Assembly: GCA_944393575.1 (NCBI GenBank)
Contig: CALYAP010000040.1
Coordinates: 1 to 43,038 of the forward strand
Source of the DNA: an uncultured Clostridia bacterium
GTDB taxonomy: Bacteria; Bacillota; Dehalobacteriia; UBA4068
Reading direction: 5' to 3'
Length of the DNA: 43,038 nt
Shown: piece by piece, positions 15,480 to 23,826 of the stretch
Numbering within the stretch: position 1 is the first letter of the stretch
Layout: the number at the start of each line of letters is the position of its first letter
Notes under the pieces: generated by a model
Database searches by the model: none
The model's input: the letters and a program-made list of their open reading frames with translations, nothing else
What the model was told of the DNA's origin: nothing
Position numbers and translations under genes: made by a program

Positions 15480-16658
15480 ATGGCCCGGCTGAAAAAAATT
15501 CTCCTTATATCCATAGCGCTGATATTGCTTTTTCCAACTGCGGCGGCAGCAACGGCTGAAGAAGAAACATCGCTTGATACTGCCGGACTGGCCGAAGAAA
15601 TGGATATGGATGAATTCACTGCTCAGTTGGATAAGCTTGATGAGCTGTTAGCTGATGAAGGATCAGACCTAAGCCTGGGGCAACTATTTCGGGAGATGAT
15701 CTCCGGAGAACGGGAATTCAGCCTCTCCGATATTTGGAGTACCCTCGGTGATATGGCCTTCGCTGATTTAAAAGAAAGCGGTTCACTGCTGGGACAACTT
15801 ATCCTTCTTTGTCTGATGGCTGTTCTGCTGACTATGCTCAAAAATAATTTTGCTGGTGGAGAAATCGCACAGATTAGCCGCTGGGTAGTTTATTTGCTAT
15901 TGATCGGAATAGCGATAGCGGCCTTTATCCCCTCCATGAATAAAGCAGCAGAAACCGTCCGGCTGATTCGTGATTTCATCTATGTGCTCCTGCCCTTGCT
16001 AATCCCATTGTTGGCCTCTATTGGCGGACTCACTACCGTTAGTTTAATCAATCCCGCGTTGCTTTTTGCCATTTCTGTATTAATGAGCCTGATGGCGAAT
16101 CTTATCTTTCCGCTGATTACGTTCTCGGCAATTTTGCGCCTCTGCGGAGGGCTGACGCCTCGGCTTTCTCTGGGTAAGATGGCCGCACTATTCAAAGATA
16201 TTGCCCTGGGAGTAATGGGTATTGTCTCTACTGTTTTTATCGCCTTTCTAGGCTTCACCGGAATGTCTACCGCATCTTGGGATGGCTTAGCGGTCAAAGC
16301 TATCAAATCAGCCAGCGGGGCTTTTATTCCTATTGTCGGTCGTTCTTTAGCTGACGCTTTCGATAGTGTTTTAGGCACGGCATTAATTCTTAAAAATATT
16401 CTAGGCGTAGTTGGGGCGATAGCAATCCTCTTTATCTGCGCTCTGCCCGCTATTCAAATACTATTACAGGCTTTAGTCTTTCGTATAGCCGGAGCTCTCA
16501 TTCAGCCGTTGGGGGAAGAAAAGCTGGCAGATGCTGTCACTGGACTGGGTAATAGCATGATCATGTTGTTTGCCGCACTAGCAGTCAGCGGATTGTTTGC
16601 CTACTTTGCTCTGGCATTAGTTGTCGGCTTAGGGAATATCACTATGATGATGCGCTGA
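15480..16658 (+). CDS. spoIIIAE: Stage III sporulation protein AE
   Basis: A 392-residue membrane protein with a cleavable-type signal sequence (residues 1-25), an extracytoplasmic acidic region (about 25-100) and six to eight membrane segments. These include the family-typical LLPLLIPLLASIGGLTTVSLINPALLF and GIVSTVFIAFLGFTGMSTASWDGLAVKA. The length is normal. SpoIIIAE is a transporter-like core subunit of the mother cell to forespore channel. Confidence 0.95.
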   Translation: MARLKKILLISIALILLFPTAAAATAEEETSLDTAGLAEEMDMDEFTAQLDKLDELLADEGSDLSLGQLFREMISGEREFSLSDIWSTLGDMAFADLKESGSLLGQLILLCLMAVLLTMLKNNFAGGEIAQISRWVVYLLLIGIAIAAFIPSMNKAAETVRLIRDFIYVLLPLLIPLLASIGGLTTVSLINPALLFAISVLMSLMANLIFPLITFSAILRLCGGLTPRLSLGKMAALFKDIALGVMGIVSTVFIAFLGFTGMSTASWDGLAVKAIKSASGAFIPIVGRSLADAFDSVLGTALILKNILGVVGAIAILFICALPAIQILLQALVFRIAGALIQPLGEEKLADAVTGLGNSMIMLFAALAVSGLFAYFALALVVGLGNITMMMR

Positions 16659-16672
16659 CAAGGAGGCAACCC

Positions 16673-17188
16673 ATGAGCGTTATTACCGAAATAGTCAGGA
16701 ATGTCGTGGCCTTGGCCTTAATCTTCTCTTGCCTAGAGTTATTCCTGCCCCAAGGTGAACTCAGCCGCTTTGTCAGGTTAGCTTGCGGATTGATCATGTT
16801 GGCTTTAATCATCGTCCCCATCACCGATGCCCTCCAAAATCTTTCCTGGAAAAACCCGTTTAATAATGATGGAGCTGTATATGCTGATTATGATGAAGCT
16901 ACCGAACAAATAACCATGATCCTGGAAGCTGAAGCGATGAATGAATACGAACGCGAAGCCTCCCGTCAAGTGGAGGGGTTAGCCATTCTGGCGGAAGGTA
17001 TTACTGCCGCTGAAGCAGCAGTCGAGGTAAATGCTGAAAACGGAGAAATAGAACGGGTGGAGATCACAGCCCTAAAAAAGGCGGGCGCAGATACTGCGAC
17101 AGCAGAAAATAAAATCAAAGAGCTGTTAGGTGGATATCTAAATATTGAGCCGGAAAAAATTTATCTGCAAATCAGGGAGGAGAGCTAA
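16673..17188 (+). CDS. spoIIIAF: Stage III sporulation protein AF
   Basis: A 171-residue protein with two N-terminal membrane segments (about residues 8-28 and 33-52; FVRLACGLIMLALIIVPI is characteristic), then a soluble alpha/beta domain resembling the ring-building motif of SpoIIIAF/AG. AAGGAGG precedes the start. It ends one base into spoIIIAG. Confidence 0.92.
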   Translation: MSVITEIVRNVVALALIFSCLELFLPQGELSRFVRLACGLIMLALIIVPITDALQNLSWKNPFNNDGAVYADYDEATEQITMILEAEAMNEYEREASRQVEGLAILAEGITAAEAAVEVNAENGEIERVEITALKKAGADTATAENKIKELLGGYLNIEPEKIYLQIREES

Positions 17189-17808
17189 TGGAAATACCCG
17201 AGAACCAAAACAAAAAAGAGCGCATCTGGAATAAATTCAGCAATCTATCTAAAAAAGAAAAAAGCCTCTTCATCAAGTTAGCTATCTGTCTGGTGGCGGG
17301 CATCATACTGATGAGTCTGGGCAGCAGTAACAATGATTCTACCTCTACCCCAAATGATAGCTCGTCGCTCCAAGAGCCAGCAGAGCCAACCGCATCTACA
17401 AGTTATTATAGTGAAGAAAAAGAACTCGAGGATAAATTAATCTCTATCCTATCTGAGATCAAGGGAGCTGGCGCAGTAACAGTGGCGCTAACCTTCGAGC
17501 AAGGTACGGAATATGTCTATGCCGAGGAAAATAATGAAAAACAATCCGCTGACCAAAGCGAGACCAGCACTTCCCTGGCGCAGATTAATGATAGCCCAGT
17601 ATTGGTTAAGCAGCGTCTGCCCGAAGTCAAGGGGGTGGTGATCGTTGCCGAAGGAGCCGGCGATGCATTAGTCAAAGAGCGGCTCTATCAGGCAATAAAA
17701 AGCTTATTAGGGCTGACGAGTTCGCAGATAGCGATTATAGAAGGAAATACTAGAGAAGGAAATACTAGCAACCAAACTATTGAAAATAATAAAGGAGGAG
17801 CACAATGA
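17188..17808 (+). CDS. spoIIIAG: Stage III sporulation protein AG
   Basis: A 206-residue protein with one membrane anchor (about residues 29-46), a low-complexity Ser/Asn/Thr linker, and the ring-building domain (ELEDKLISILSEIKGAGAVTVALTFE and LPEVKGVVIVAEGAGDALVKERLYQAIKSLLGL). SpoIIIAG forms a large ring in the intermembrane space in Bacillus. The Asn-rich tail (about 190-206) carries a short repeat, EGNTREGNT. Confidence 0.93.
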   Translation: MEIPENQNKKERIWNKFSNLSKKEKSLFIKLAICLVAGIILMSLGSSNNDSTSTPNDSSSLQEPAEPTASTSYYSEEKELEDKLISILSEIKGAGAVTVALTFEQGTEYVYAEENNEKQSADQSETSTSLAQINDSPVLVKQRLPEVKGVVIVAEGAGDALVKERLYQAIKSLLGLTSSQIAIIEGNTREGNTSNQTIENNKGGAQ

Positions 17809-18410
17809 GGAATAAGAGCACTAAAAGCAAACGAAATTATCAAAAGATCATCTTTATGTCTTTCATCATTTTCTGTGTCGGGGTTTTAGCATGGGATATT
17901 GCCAATAACGGCTTTAGTGCTGCTTTTGGCGATCTGCCAGCTGCAGCACAAATAGATGATATTCCTGAGCCAAATGAATCCAGCGATAATTCTACTCTGA
18001 CTGATACATCAGCCAATACTAACAATACAACCATACCTGAGGAAACACTTACTCCTGAGGAAGAGGCTGCGGCTGCCTTTGCGCAATTACGCATGGAGCG
18101 GGAAGAAGCCCGCGATGAGGAAATAGCCCTATTAGAAAGGATCATCGAAGATGAAAATTCTTCTACTGCTGCTTTAGAGGATGCTGAAGCCAGAAGGATA
18201 GCCATAGCTTCTGATATTGAAAACGAGATCACTGCAGAGAGCCTTCTGGCAACCAAGGGGTATGGCGAAACAGTGGTCATGATCGGTTCTGAACAAACTA
18301 CTGTCATTGTTGATCTGGAGATCGATGAACAAGACGCAGCCATTATTGCTGAAATTGTTGATAAGGCTAGCGGCTGCGGATTTGAAAACGTAGTTATTGT
18401 AAAAAGATAG
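17805..18410 (+). CDS. spoIIIAH: Stage III sporulation protein AH
   Basis: A 201-residue SpoIIIAH with a single N-terminal membrane anchor (about residues 14-31), an acidic variable linker, and the conserved EAEARR-like helix plus ring-building domain. That domain includes LLATKGYGETVVMIGSEQTTVIVDLE and ends in FENVVIVKR. It pairs with SpoIIQ across the intermembrane space. AAAGGAGGAG precedes the start, which overlaps spoIIIAG by 4 bases. It is the last gene of the spoIIIA set. Confidence 0.94.
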   Translation: MRNKSTKSKRNYQKIIFMSFIIFCVGVLAWDIANNGFSAAFGDLPAAAQIDDIPEPNESSDNSTLTDTSANTNNTTIPEETLTPEEEAAAAFAQLRMEREEARDEEIALLERIIEDENSSTAALEDAEARRIAIASDIENEITAESLLATKGYGETVVMIGSEQTTVIVDLEIDEQDAAIIAEIVDKASGCGFENVVIVKR

Positions 18411-18425
18411 TTTCTTTGATATAAT
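18397..18425 (+). promoter_or_regulatory. Promoter of the asp23-amaP cluster
   Basis: TTGTAA (18397-18402), 17 bases, TATAAT (18420-18425). The -35 overlaps the last codons of spoIIIAH. It would let the downstream housekeeping cluster be transcribed in vegetative cells, independently of the sporulation operon. Confidence 0.7.
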
Positions 18426-18496
18426 ATCTATATCTAAGTATTAGCTATAAACAAGATCAACAAGATGCCAAATTCTCAATTAAGGAGGACAAAATA

Positions 18497-18913
18497 ATGA
18501 GCGTAGAATCTGAAGAAAGAATTGCTGAAAATACTATCGAAGGCAATAGTGCCGGAACAGTTAAAATCGCCTCGGATGTTGTCGCGACCATTGCTGGTTT
18601 AGCTGCAGCAGAGGTTAAAGGTATTGCCGGCATGAGCGGCGGCGTGGTCGGCGGTATCGCTGAAATGCTCGGCCGCAAAAACCTCACCAAAGGTGTGAAA
18701 GTAGAAATCCAGGAGCAAGATGCTATCATCGATATCTTCACCATCGTTGAATATGGCGTTGCGATAGCCGATGTAGCCAAAGAAGTACAAAAATCTGTTA
18801 AAAGTTCTGTTGAAACCATGACCGGTCTGAACTGCCCAACAGTTAACATTCATATTCAGGGCGTCACCTTCCCTGCCGGTTATCCCAACAGCAACAAAGC
18901 AAGTGAGGAATAA
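18497..18913 (+). CDS. Asp23/Gls24 family protein
   Basis: A 138-residue Asp23/Gls24 (alkaline-shock, YqhY-type) protein. VKIASDVVATIAGLAAAEVKGIAGMSGG and VKVEIQEQDAIIDIFTIVEYGVAIADVAKEVQKSVKSSVETMTGL are the family core. It is cytoplasmic and in Firmicutes is tethered to the membrane by AmaP, whose gene follows. AAGGAGG precedes the start. Placement between spoIIIA and nusB is the conserved clostridial arrangement (yqhY position in Bacillus). A role in envelope or lipid homeostasis is known for the family. Confidence 0.93.
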   Translation: MSVESEERIAENTIEGNSAGTVKIASDVVATIAGLAAAEVKGIAGMSGGVVGGIAEMLGRKNLTKGVKVEIQEQDAIIDIFTIVEYGVAIADVAKEVQKSVKSSVETMTGLNCPTVNIHIQGVTFPAGYPNSNKASEE

Positions 18914-18929
18914 CTCCTCACTTGTCTTT
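18900..18929 (+). terminator. Partial terminator/attenuator at the end of asp23
   Basis: CAAGTGAGGA-ATAAC-TCCTCACTTG is a perfect 10-bp stem spanning the asp23 stop codon, followed by TCTTTT. With amaP continuing downstream it probably sets a higher level of Asp23 mRNA than of the distal genes. Confidence 0.65.
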
Positions 18930-18956
18930 TGACAAAAGCATAAGGAGGTAAACCCT

Positions 18957-19538
18957 ATGTCTGCTTTGCGCAGGGTTTTACTGGCACTGTGGGGATTGGT
19001 ATGTGCTGCAGCAGCAGTACTGATGGCAGTGATGCTGGTCAATTCTACTGTAGCTGCAAATGTTATCAATTTCCTTGATAAATGTTTCTTATACAACATG
19101 AGACAAGCCTTTATTGAAGAAACCGGCATCTGGCTGGCAATCATCATTGGTTTGGTTTTGTTAGCTTTTGGTATTTTCTGCGTTGTAGTAGCGCTGATGC
19201 CCAAACCCATTGCCAAAAAGCTGCGGGTTGCTACAGTAGAAGGCGGGGCTGTAGATATCGGCTTAACAGCTTTGTATAATATAGTCAAAAAAGCAGCCTC
19301 TTCTACTGCTGGAGTTAAATCGGTGCAACCTGAGCTCCAGGTCAAAAATAATGGTCTCCATGTAGAATTAAATATCATTCTGGATAGCGAGCATTCCGTA
19401 CCTGAGGTAGGAAATATCGTTAGCGATGAAGTCAAAAATCAGCTCGAGGCCATGGCAGGTATTGTTCCTGCTGATGTTCGTGTGGTAGTAACGGAAGTTG
19501 CGGAACAAAAGGAAGAGGGTGTCACCATTGTCAACTGA
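18957..19538 (+). CDS. amaP: AmaP-like Asp23 membrane anchor
   Basis: A 193-residue protein with two N-terminal membrane segments (about residues 5-28 and 60-80) and a C-terminal Asp23-like domain. Family members hold Asp23 proteins at the membrane. It follows the Asp23 gene behind TAAGGAGG and overlaps the DUF2273 gene, which has the same partner in staphylococci and Clostridia. Confidence 0.88.
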   Translation: MSALRRVLLALWGLVCAAAAVLMAVMLVNSTVAANVINFLDKCFLYNMRQAFIEETGIWLAIIIGLVLLAFGIFCVVVALMPKPIAKKLRVATVEGGAVDIGLTALYNIVKKAASSTAGVKSVQPELQVKNNGLHVELNIILDSEHSVPEVGNIVSDEVKNQLEAMAGIVPADVRVVVTEVAEQKEEGVTIVN

Positions 19539-19749
19539 TAAGCAATTATTAGATTTTTGGCATAACCATAAATGGTCGATCATCCTTGCTGTCTGCGGTC
19601 TCTTTTTCGCCATACTGGCCATTGAGTATTCTTTTCTCAAGGCAGTGTTCATCTTCTTGTGCATTGGCATAGGCATTTGGCTAGGACGCTTCCTGGATAA
19701 AAAAACCAATCTTAGAAAATCAGTAGAGGATTTTTTCAGAAATGACTGA
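19528..19749 (+). CDS. DUF2273 small membrane protein
   Basis: A 73-residue protein with two membrane segments separated by a short turn (KWSIILAVCGLFFAILAIEYS and FIFLCIGIGIWLGRFLD), then a basic tail. It matches DUF2273, usually encoded with Asp23 and AmaP. The preferred start is TTG 19528 behind AGAGGGTG, overlapping the amaP stop codon. Upstream in-frame TTG (19498) and GTG (19519) codons would add up to ten residues. It overlaps nusB by 8 bases. Confidence 0.8.
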   Translation: MSTDKQLLDFWHNHKWSIILAVCGLFFAILAIEYSFLKAVFIFLCIGIGIWLGRFLDKKTNLRKSVEDFFRND

Positions 19750-20347
19750 AACCGGAAAAATCCGTACTTTTCCTCTGCCGCAACCAGCGGAGGACAAGCC
19801 CGTCCGAAAAACTAAATCTAATAAAGTGAGTCCATCTACACCAGAGTTAGCAGAGGAAGAATTAGCAGCCAAATTTGCTACTATGAATCAAGAAGATTAC
19901 CGAGACTTGGCGGAATCCCCTCGCCGGCGTGCCAGGGAAGCTGCTCTATTGCTCTCTTTCCAAATGGACATGGGAGTTGAAAGCTGGAATCTAGCGGCAA
20001 TGGTGCTAACCGATATTGGGCTGAGTGAAGCTGGTGCAGCCTTTGCTTTGCAATTAGCGCAGGGTGCTGCAGCTGACCAAGAGATATGCGACCAGCTAAT
20101 CAATAAATATGCCCGGGAGTGGACAGTAGACCGCTTCGCTGCTATTGACCGTAATATCTTGCGGCTGGCTATTTCCGAATTATTACACGATAAAGACGGC
20201 GCCAATGCCAATATTATCATTAATGAAGCGATTGAACTGGCTAAAAAATTTGGTGATGAAAATAGCAGTTCCCTGGTCAATGGCATTTTAGATGCTATCC
20301 GCATCAAAGAACTGGCAGTTCCGGCAACGGAGGAGACACCTCAATGA
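19742..20347 (+). CDS. nusB: Transcription antitermination factor NusB, N-terminally extended
   Basis: A 201-residue protein whose C-terminal 140 residues are NusB. That part starts at SPRRRAREAALLLSFQMDMG (about residue 59) and ends with the family motif INEAIELAKKFGDENSSSLVNGILDAI. NusB binds boxA with S10 in rRNA antitermination. Ordinary NusB is about 130-150 residues; the first 58 residues here are a charged Pro/Lys/Glu-rich, probably disordered extension. The start is coupled to DUF2273 and it overlaps the next gene by 4 bases. Confidence 0.92.
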   Translation: MTETGKIRTFPLPQPAEDKPVRKTKSNKVSPSTPELAEEELAAKFATMNQEDYRDLAESPRRRAREAALLLSFQMDMGVESWNLAAMVLTDIGLSEAGAAFALQLAQGAAADQEICDQLINKYAREWTVDRFAAIDRNILRLAISELLHDKDGANANIIINEAIELAKKFGDENSSSLVNGILDAIRIKELAVPATEETPQ

Positions 20348-21306
20348 TTTTGGGAATAGATACCAGTTGCTATACCACTTCAGTGGCGCTTATGGATCAA
20401 GAAAGCCGTCTCATATGCGATATGAGACGGCTTTTGGCCGTAGAAAAAGGCGCCCGGGGATTGCGCCAAAGCGACGCAGTCTATGCCCACACGCAAAATC
20501 TCCCTCACCTGCTGGACAATCTTTTACAGCAATACCCAGCGGAGCAAATTACTGCTATTGCCGTCTCCAATAAACCCCGCCCGCAAGATCAGTCTTTCAT
20601 GCCTGTTTTTACCTCAGGATATGGCGTAGGCCGTATCTTAGCTGCGGCATTGCATCTACCTCTGCTATGCTTCAGCCATCAGGAAGGGCATTTGGCTGCA
20701 GCGCTGTGGTCCGCTGGACTGCATTGGCAGGAACCATTTATAGCTCTGCATTTATCAGGAGGCACCGGAGAAATACTGCAGGTAGAGCCTTGCCAACCAA
20801 CTATTACTAATTCTCTGCCCAGCCAATACGAGCCACTTTTATACCGTATTAGCATTATTGGTGATACTGATCTGCCACCAGGGCAATTTGTCGACCGAGT
20901 AGGTGTAGCTCTGGGTATGGATTTTCCGGCAGGAGCTCATCTAGACGCCTTAGCGACAACCGCCACCTGCCGTGATTTCCGTCTCTCGGGAAGCGTAACA
21001 GGAACGCATATCAGCTTTTCTGGACCGGAGTCTGCCGCACAAAGGGCAATTACTGCTGGTATTGAGCCATCTCAGATAGCGGCAGCAGTGTTCGATAATA
21101 TCGGCAAAAGTTTGCTTAAAGCTATTCGTGCAGCAAAGGACAACAGCGGCCTGGATAAAGTCTTATTGATGGGCGGAGTGGCGGCTAGCCAGAATCTGCG
21201 CCATTATCTAGCAAGAGAAAAAGTTCATTTTGCTCAAGCAAAATATTCATCGGATAACGCAGTAGGAACAGCAGCTATGGGCGTATATCTTACTGCTAAC
21301 AAATAA
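20344..21306 (+). CDS. Kae1/TsaD-like paralogue (M22-type)
   Basis: A 320-residue protein of the Kae1/TsaD ASKHA-fold family. It has the ATPase-like start ILGIDTSCYTTSVALMD, the HxxxH metal motif in SHQEGHLAA (about residues 115-119), and a C-terminal KVLLMGGVAASQNLRHYL. It is shorter and more divergent than TsaD, the tRNA t6A enzyme. It corresponds to the clostridial protein encoded next to nusB and usually called O-sialoglycoprotein endopeptidase-like. Its biochemical role is not established. The neighbours xseA and xseB common in Clostridia are absent. Confidence 0.82.
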   Translation: MILGIDTSCYTTSVALMDQESRLICDMRRLLAVEKGARGLRQSDAVYAHTQNLPHLLDNLLQQYPAEQITAIAVSNKPRPQDQSFMPVFTSGYGVGRILAAALHLPLLCFSHQEGHLAAALWSAGLHWQEPFIALHLSGGTGEILQVEPCQPTITNSLPSQYEPLLYRISIIGDTDLPPGQFVDRVGVALGMDFPAGAHLDALATTATCRDFRLSGSVTGTHISFSGPESAAQRAITAGIEPSQIAAAVFDNIGKSLLKAIRAAKDNSGLDKVLLMGGVAASQNLRHYLAREKVHFAQAKYSSDNAVGTAAMGVYLTANK

Positions 21307-21339
21307 TTAAGGGAAAAGTATGTAAATGACGAATCATCA

Positions 21340-21368
21340 TTGACAAATTCGCGCAGTTATCATACAAT
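21340..21368 (+). promoter_or_regulatory. nfnAB promoter
   Basis: TTGACA (21340-21345), 17 bases, TACAAT (21363-21368). It lies about 80 bases before nfnA. The region between is an A/T-rich leader ending in AAGGAGG. Confidence 0.85.
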
Positions 21369-21449
21369 GGACTGGATGCCTATAAGTATTTGTTTTTTAC
21401 AAATTATTATAAGGGCTAGATGCCGTAAAAATTTTTAAGGAGGATAACC

Positions 21450-22292
21450 ATGTTCCCAATCGTCAAAAAACGGGTTTTGAACCCAACCGTGACCTACATG
21501 GAGATCTTGGCTCCCCATATTGCCAAGAAAGCTCAACCAGGTCAATTCATTATGCTCCGCATTAACGAAGACGGAGAAAGAATCCCGCTGACTATCGCTG
21601 GCTACGACAGAGAAGCTGGCACTGTGACCATCATCTTCCAAAAAGTTGGTTACACTACTTATGCTTTGGACGAACTCAACGAAGGCGACAGCCTCCTCGA
21701 TTTCGTCGGCCCACTGGGCGTTCCATCTGAATTCGAAGGACTGAAAAAAGTCTGCGTCGTCGGTGGCGGCCTGGGTGTTGCTATTGCTTATCCTCAGGCT
21801 AAAGCTCTGCATGACATGGGCGTAGAAGTCGACTTCATCGTTGGTTTCAAAAACAAAGACCTGATCATCCTCGAGGAAGAATTTAACAATGCCTGCACCA
21901 ATCTGTTTGTCATGACCGATGACGGCAGTAATGGCCACAAAGGCTTTGTTACCGCAGCACTCGAAGAACAGCTCAATGCCGGAGTCAAATACGACGCTGT
22001 TATCGCGATTGGTCCGCTGATCATGATGAAAGTCGTCTGCGATATGACCAGAGATAAAGGCATCAAAACCATCGTCAGCATGAACCCGATCATGGTAGAC
22101 GGAACCGGTATGTGCGGCTGCTGCCGCCTGACTGTTGATGGTCAGACCCGTTTTGCCTGCGTAGACGGTCCGGACTTTGACGGTCATCTGGTTGACTTTG
22201 ACGAAGTTATCGCCCGTTCCCGTATGTATCGCGATGAAGAAGCCGAGAGCATGAAGAAACATGAATGCCGCTTGACCGGAGGTGTAAGATAA
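21450..22292 (+). CDS. nfnA: NfnA: FAD/NAD-binding subunit of electron-bifurcating transhydrogenase
   Basis: A 280-residue ferredoxin-NADP+ reductase-like subunit. It has an N-terminal FAD barrel (RIPLTIAGYDREAGTVTIIFQ, about residues 44-64), a nucleotide-binding GGGLGVAIAYP (105-115), and a C-terminal cysteine cluster (C222, C224, C225, C237) for a [2Fe-2S] centre. Paired with NfnB it would couple NADH oxidation and reduced ferredoxin to NADP+ reduction, as in clostridial NfnAB. The pyrimidine-pathway subunit PyrK is similar but no pyrD is nearby. Codon use is strongly biased, suggesting high expression. Confidence 0.9.
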   Translation: MFPIVKKRVLNPTVTYMEILAPHIAKKAQPGQFIMLRINEDGERIPLTIAGYDREAGTVTIIFQKVGYTTYALDELNEGDSLLDFVGPLGVPSEFEGLKKVCVVGGGLGVAIAYPQAKALHDMGVEVDFIVGFKNKDLIILEEEFNNACTNLFVMTDDGSNGHKGFVTAALEEQLNAGVKYDAVIAIGPLIMMKVVCDMTRDKGIKTIVSMNPIMVDGTGMCGCCRLTVDGQTRFACVDGPDFDGHLVDFDEVIARSRMYRDEEAESMKKHECRLTGGVR

Positions 22293-23686
22293 TGGCCAAT
22301 ATGCGTTTAGATAAAAACCCCATGCCCGAGCAGGAACCAAATGTTCGTAATAAAAACTTCAAGGAAGTTGCTCTGGGTTATACAGCCGAAATGGCTATAG
22401 ATGAGGCAAAACGTTGCCTGAACTGCAAAAACCAGCCTTGCGTATCTGGTTGCCCAGTCAATGTCCGTATCCCAGAATTTCTTTCTCTGGTAGCTGAGGG
22501 CAAATTCATGGAAGCTGCCGAGATCGTCAAAAGCACCAACAGCCTGCCCGCTATCTGCGGTCGTGTTTGCCCCCAGGAAACCCAGTGCGAAAAACTGTGT
22601 GTCCGCGGCAAAAAAGGCGATCCAGTTGGTATCGGCCGTATTGAGCGCTTTGTTGCAGACTATGCAATGGAAAATGCCAAAGAACAGGCTGCAGCTCCCG
22701 CTAAAAACGGACATAAAGTCGCTGTTATCGGTTCCGGCCCTGCTGGTCTGACCTGCGCTGGCGACCTGGCCAAAAAAGGCTATGATGTCACCATCTTTGA
22801 AGCTCTTCATACTGCTGGCGGCGTTCTTGTTTATGGTATTCCTGAATTCCGTCTGCCCAAGGCCTTGGTACGTCGTGAGATCGCAACTGTTGAGGCTTTA
22901 GGCGTCAAAATCATCCCAGATATGGTCATCGGCAAATGCATTACCCTCGATGAACTGCTGGAAGAAGAAGGCTTTGAAGCTGTGTTCATCGGTTCTGGTG
23001 CTGGTCTGCCGAACTTCCAAAAAATTCCGGGTGAAAACCTGATGGGCGTTTATTCCGCCAACGAATTCCTCACCCGTATAAACCTGATGAAAGCTTATGA
23101 TTTCCCGAACCATGACACCCCGATCAAAGTCGGTAAAACCGTAGCTGTTATCGGTGGTGGTAACGTCGCCATGGACGCTGCTCGCTGCGCTAAGAGAATG
23201 GGTGCTGAGACCGTCTATATCGTTTATCGCCGTTCTGATGCTGAGCTGCCTGCCCGTGCAGAGGAAGTTCATCATGCTAAAGAAGAAGGCATTGTCTTCA
23301 AGATGCTTACCAACCCGACCAAAATCCTTGGTGATGAGGAAGGCAGAGTCCGGGCAATGGAAGTTATCGAAATGGAGCTTGGCGAGCCTGATGAATCCGG
23401 CCGTCGCCGTCCTGTCCCGAAACAAGGCAGCGAGTATGAGATGGAAGTCCAGACCGTTGTCGTTGGTATCGGTACCAGCCCGAACCCGCTGATCAAATCC
23501 ACTACCCCTGGTCTTGATACTCAGAAATGGGGCGGTATCATCGCTGATGAAGAAACTGGTAAAACCAGCCGTGAAGGCGTTTATGCCGGCGGCGATGCTG
23601 TTACCGGTGCTGCTACTGTTATTCTGGCGATGGGCGCAGGCAAGAAAGCCGCTGCTGCTATTGACGAATATATCCAGAATAAATAA
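22292..23686 (+). CDS. nfnB: NfnB: bifurcating flavoprotein subunit (GltD-like)
   Basis: A 464-residue flavoprotein of the glutamate synthase small-chain family. Eight cysteines for two [4Fe-4S] clusters are near the N-terminus (C42, C45, C50, C54 and C89, C93, C99, C103). They are followed by the FAD motif GSGPAGL (147-153) and the NADP(H) motif GGGNVAMDAA (288-297). The start ATG overlaps the nfnA stop by one base behind GGAGGT; the in-frame TTG at 22265 is inside nfnA. Adjacency to NfnA favours NfnB over a stand-alone GltA. It supplies NADPH for biosynthesis in anaerobes. Confidence 0.9.
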   Translation: MANMRLDKNPMPEQEPNVRNKNFKEVALGYTAEMAIDEAKRCLNCKNQPCVSGCPVNVRIPEFLSLVAEGKFMEAAEIVKSTNSLPAICGRVCPQETQCEKLCVRGKKGDPVGIGRIERFVADYAMENAKEQAAAPAKNGHKVAVIGSGPAGLTCAGDLAKKGYDVTIFEALHTAGGVLVYGIPEFRLPKALVRREIATVEALGVKIIPDMVIGKCITLDELLEEEGFEAVFIGSGAGLPNFQKIPGENLMGVYSANEFLTRINLMKAYDFPNHDTPIKVGKTVAVIGGGNVAMDAARCAKRMGAETVYIVYRRSDAELPARAEEVHHAKEEGIVFKMLTNPTKILGDEEGRVRAMEVIEMELGEPDESGRRRPVPKQGSEYEMEVQTVVVGIGTSPNPLIKSTTPGLDTQKWGGIIADEETGKTSREGVYAGGDAVTGAATVILAMGAGKKAAAAIDEYIQNK

Positions 23687-23707
23687 ATCTGCTGAATTTG
23701 CTAAACG

Positions 23708-23740
23708 AAAAGCAGGAGTCTTTTGACTCCTGCTTTTTTT
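23708..23740 (+). terminator. nfnAB terminator
   Basis: A 13-bp stem (AAAAGCAGGAGTC with GACTCCTGCTTTT, 23708-23720 and 23725-23737) with a TTTT loop and a run of seven Ts. Confidence 0.93.
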
Positions 23741-23826
23741 ATTTGCTAACTACTGTTTTATTAATAAAATAACCTTATTGATGAGATTCCGCTATCTGCA
23801 AGACTATTTTAATATTTATCTCGCTA

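Noticed and set aside
18599-19435. 278-residue open frame on the minus strand over asp23 and amaP
   Set aside because: It crosses two real genes and the terminator between them; the composition is that of an antisense shadow.
21435-22340. 301-residue open frame on the minus strand over nfnA
   Set aside because: It is the exact shadow of a strongly biased, well-recognised gene; it has no ribosome-binding site or recognisable domain.
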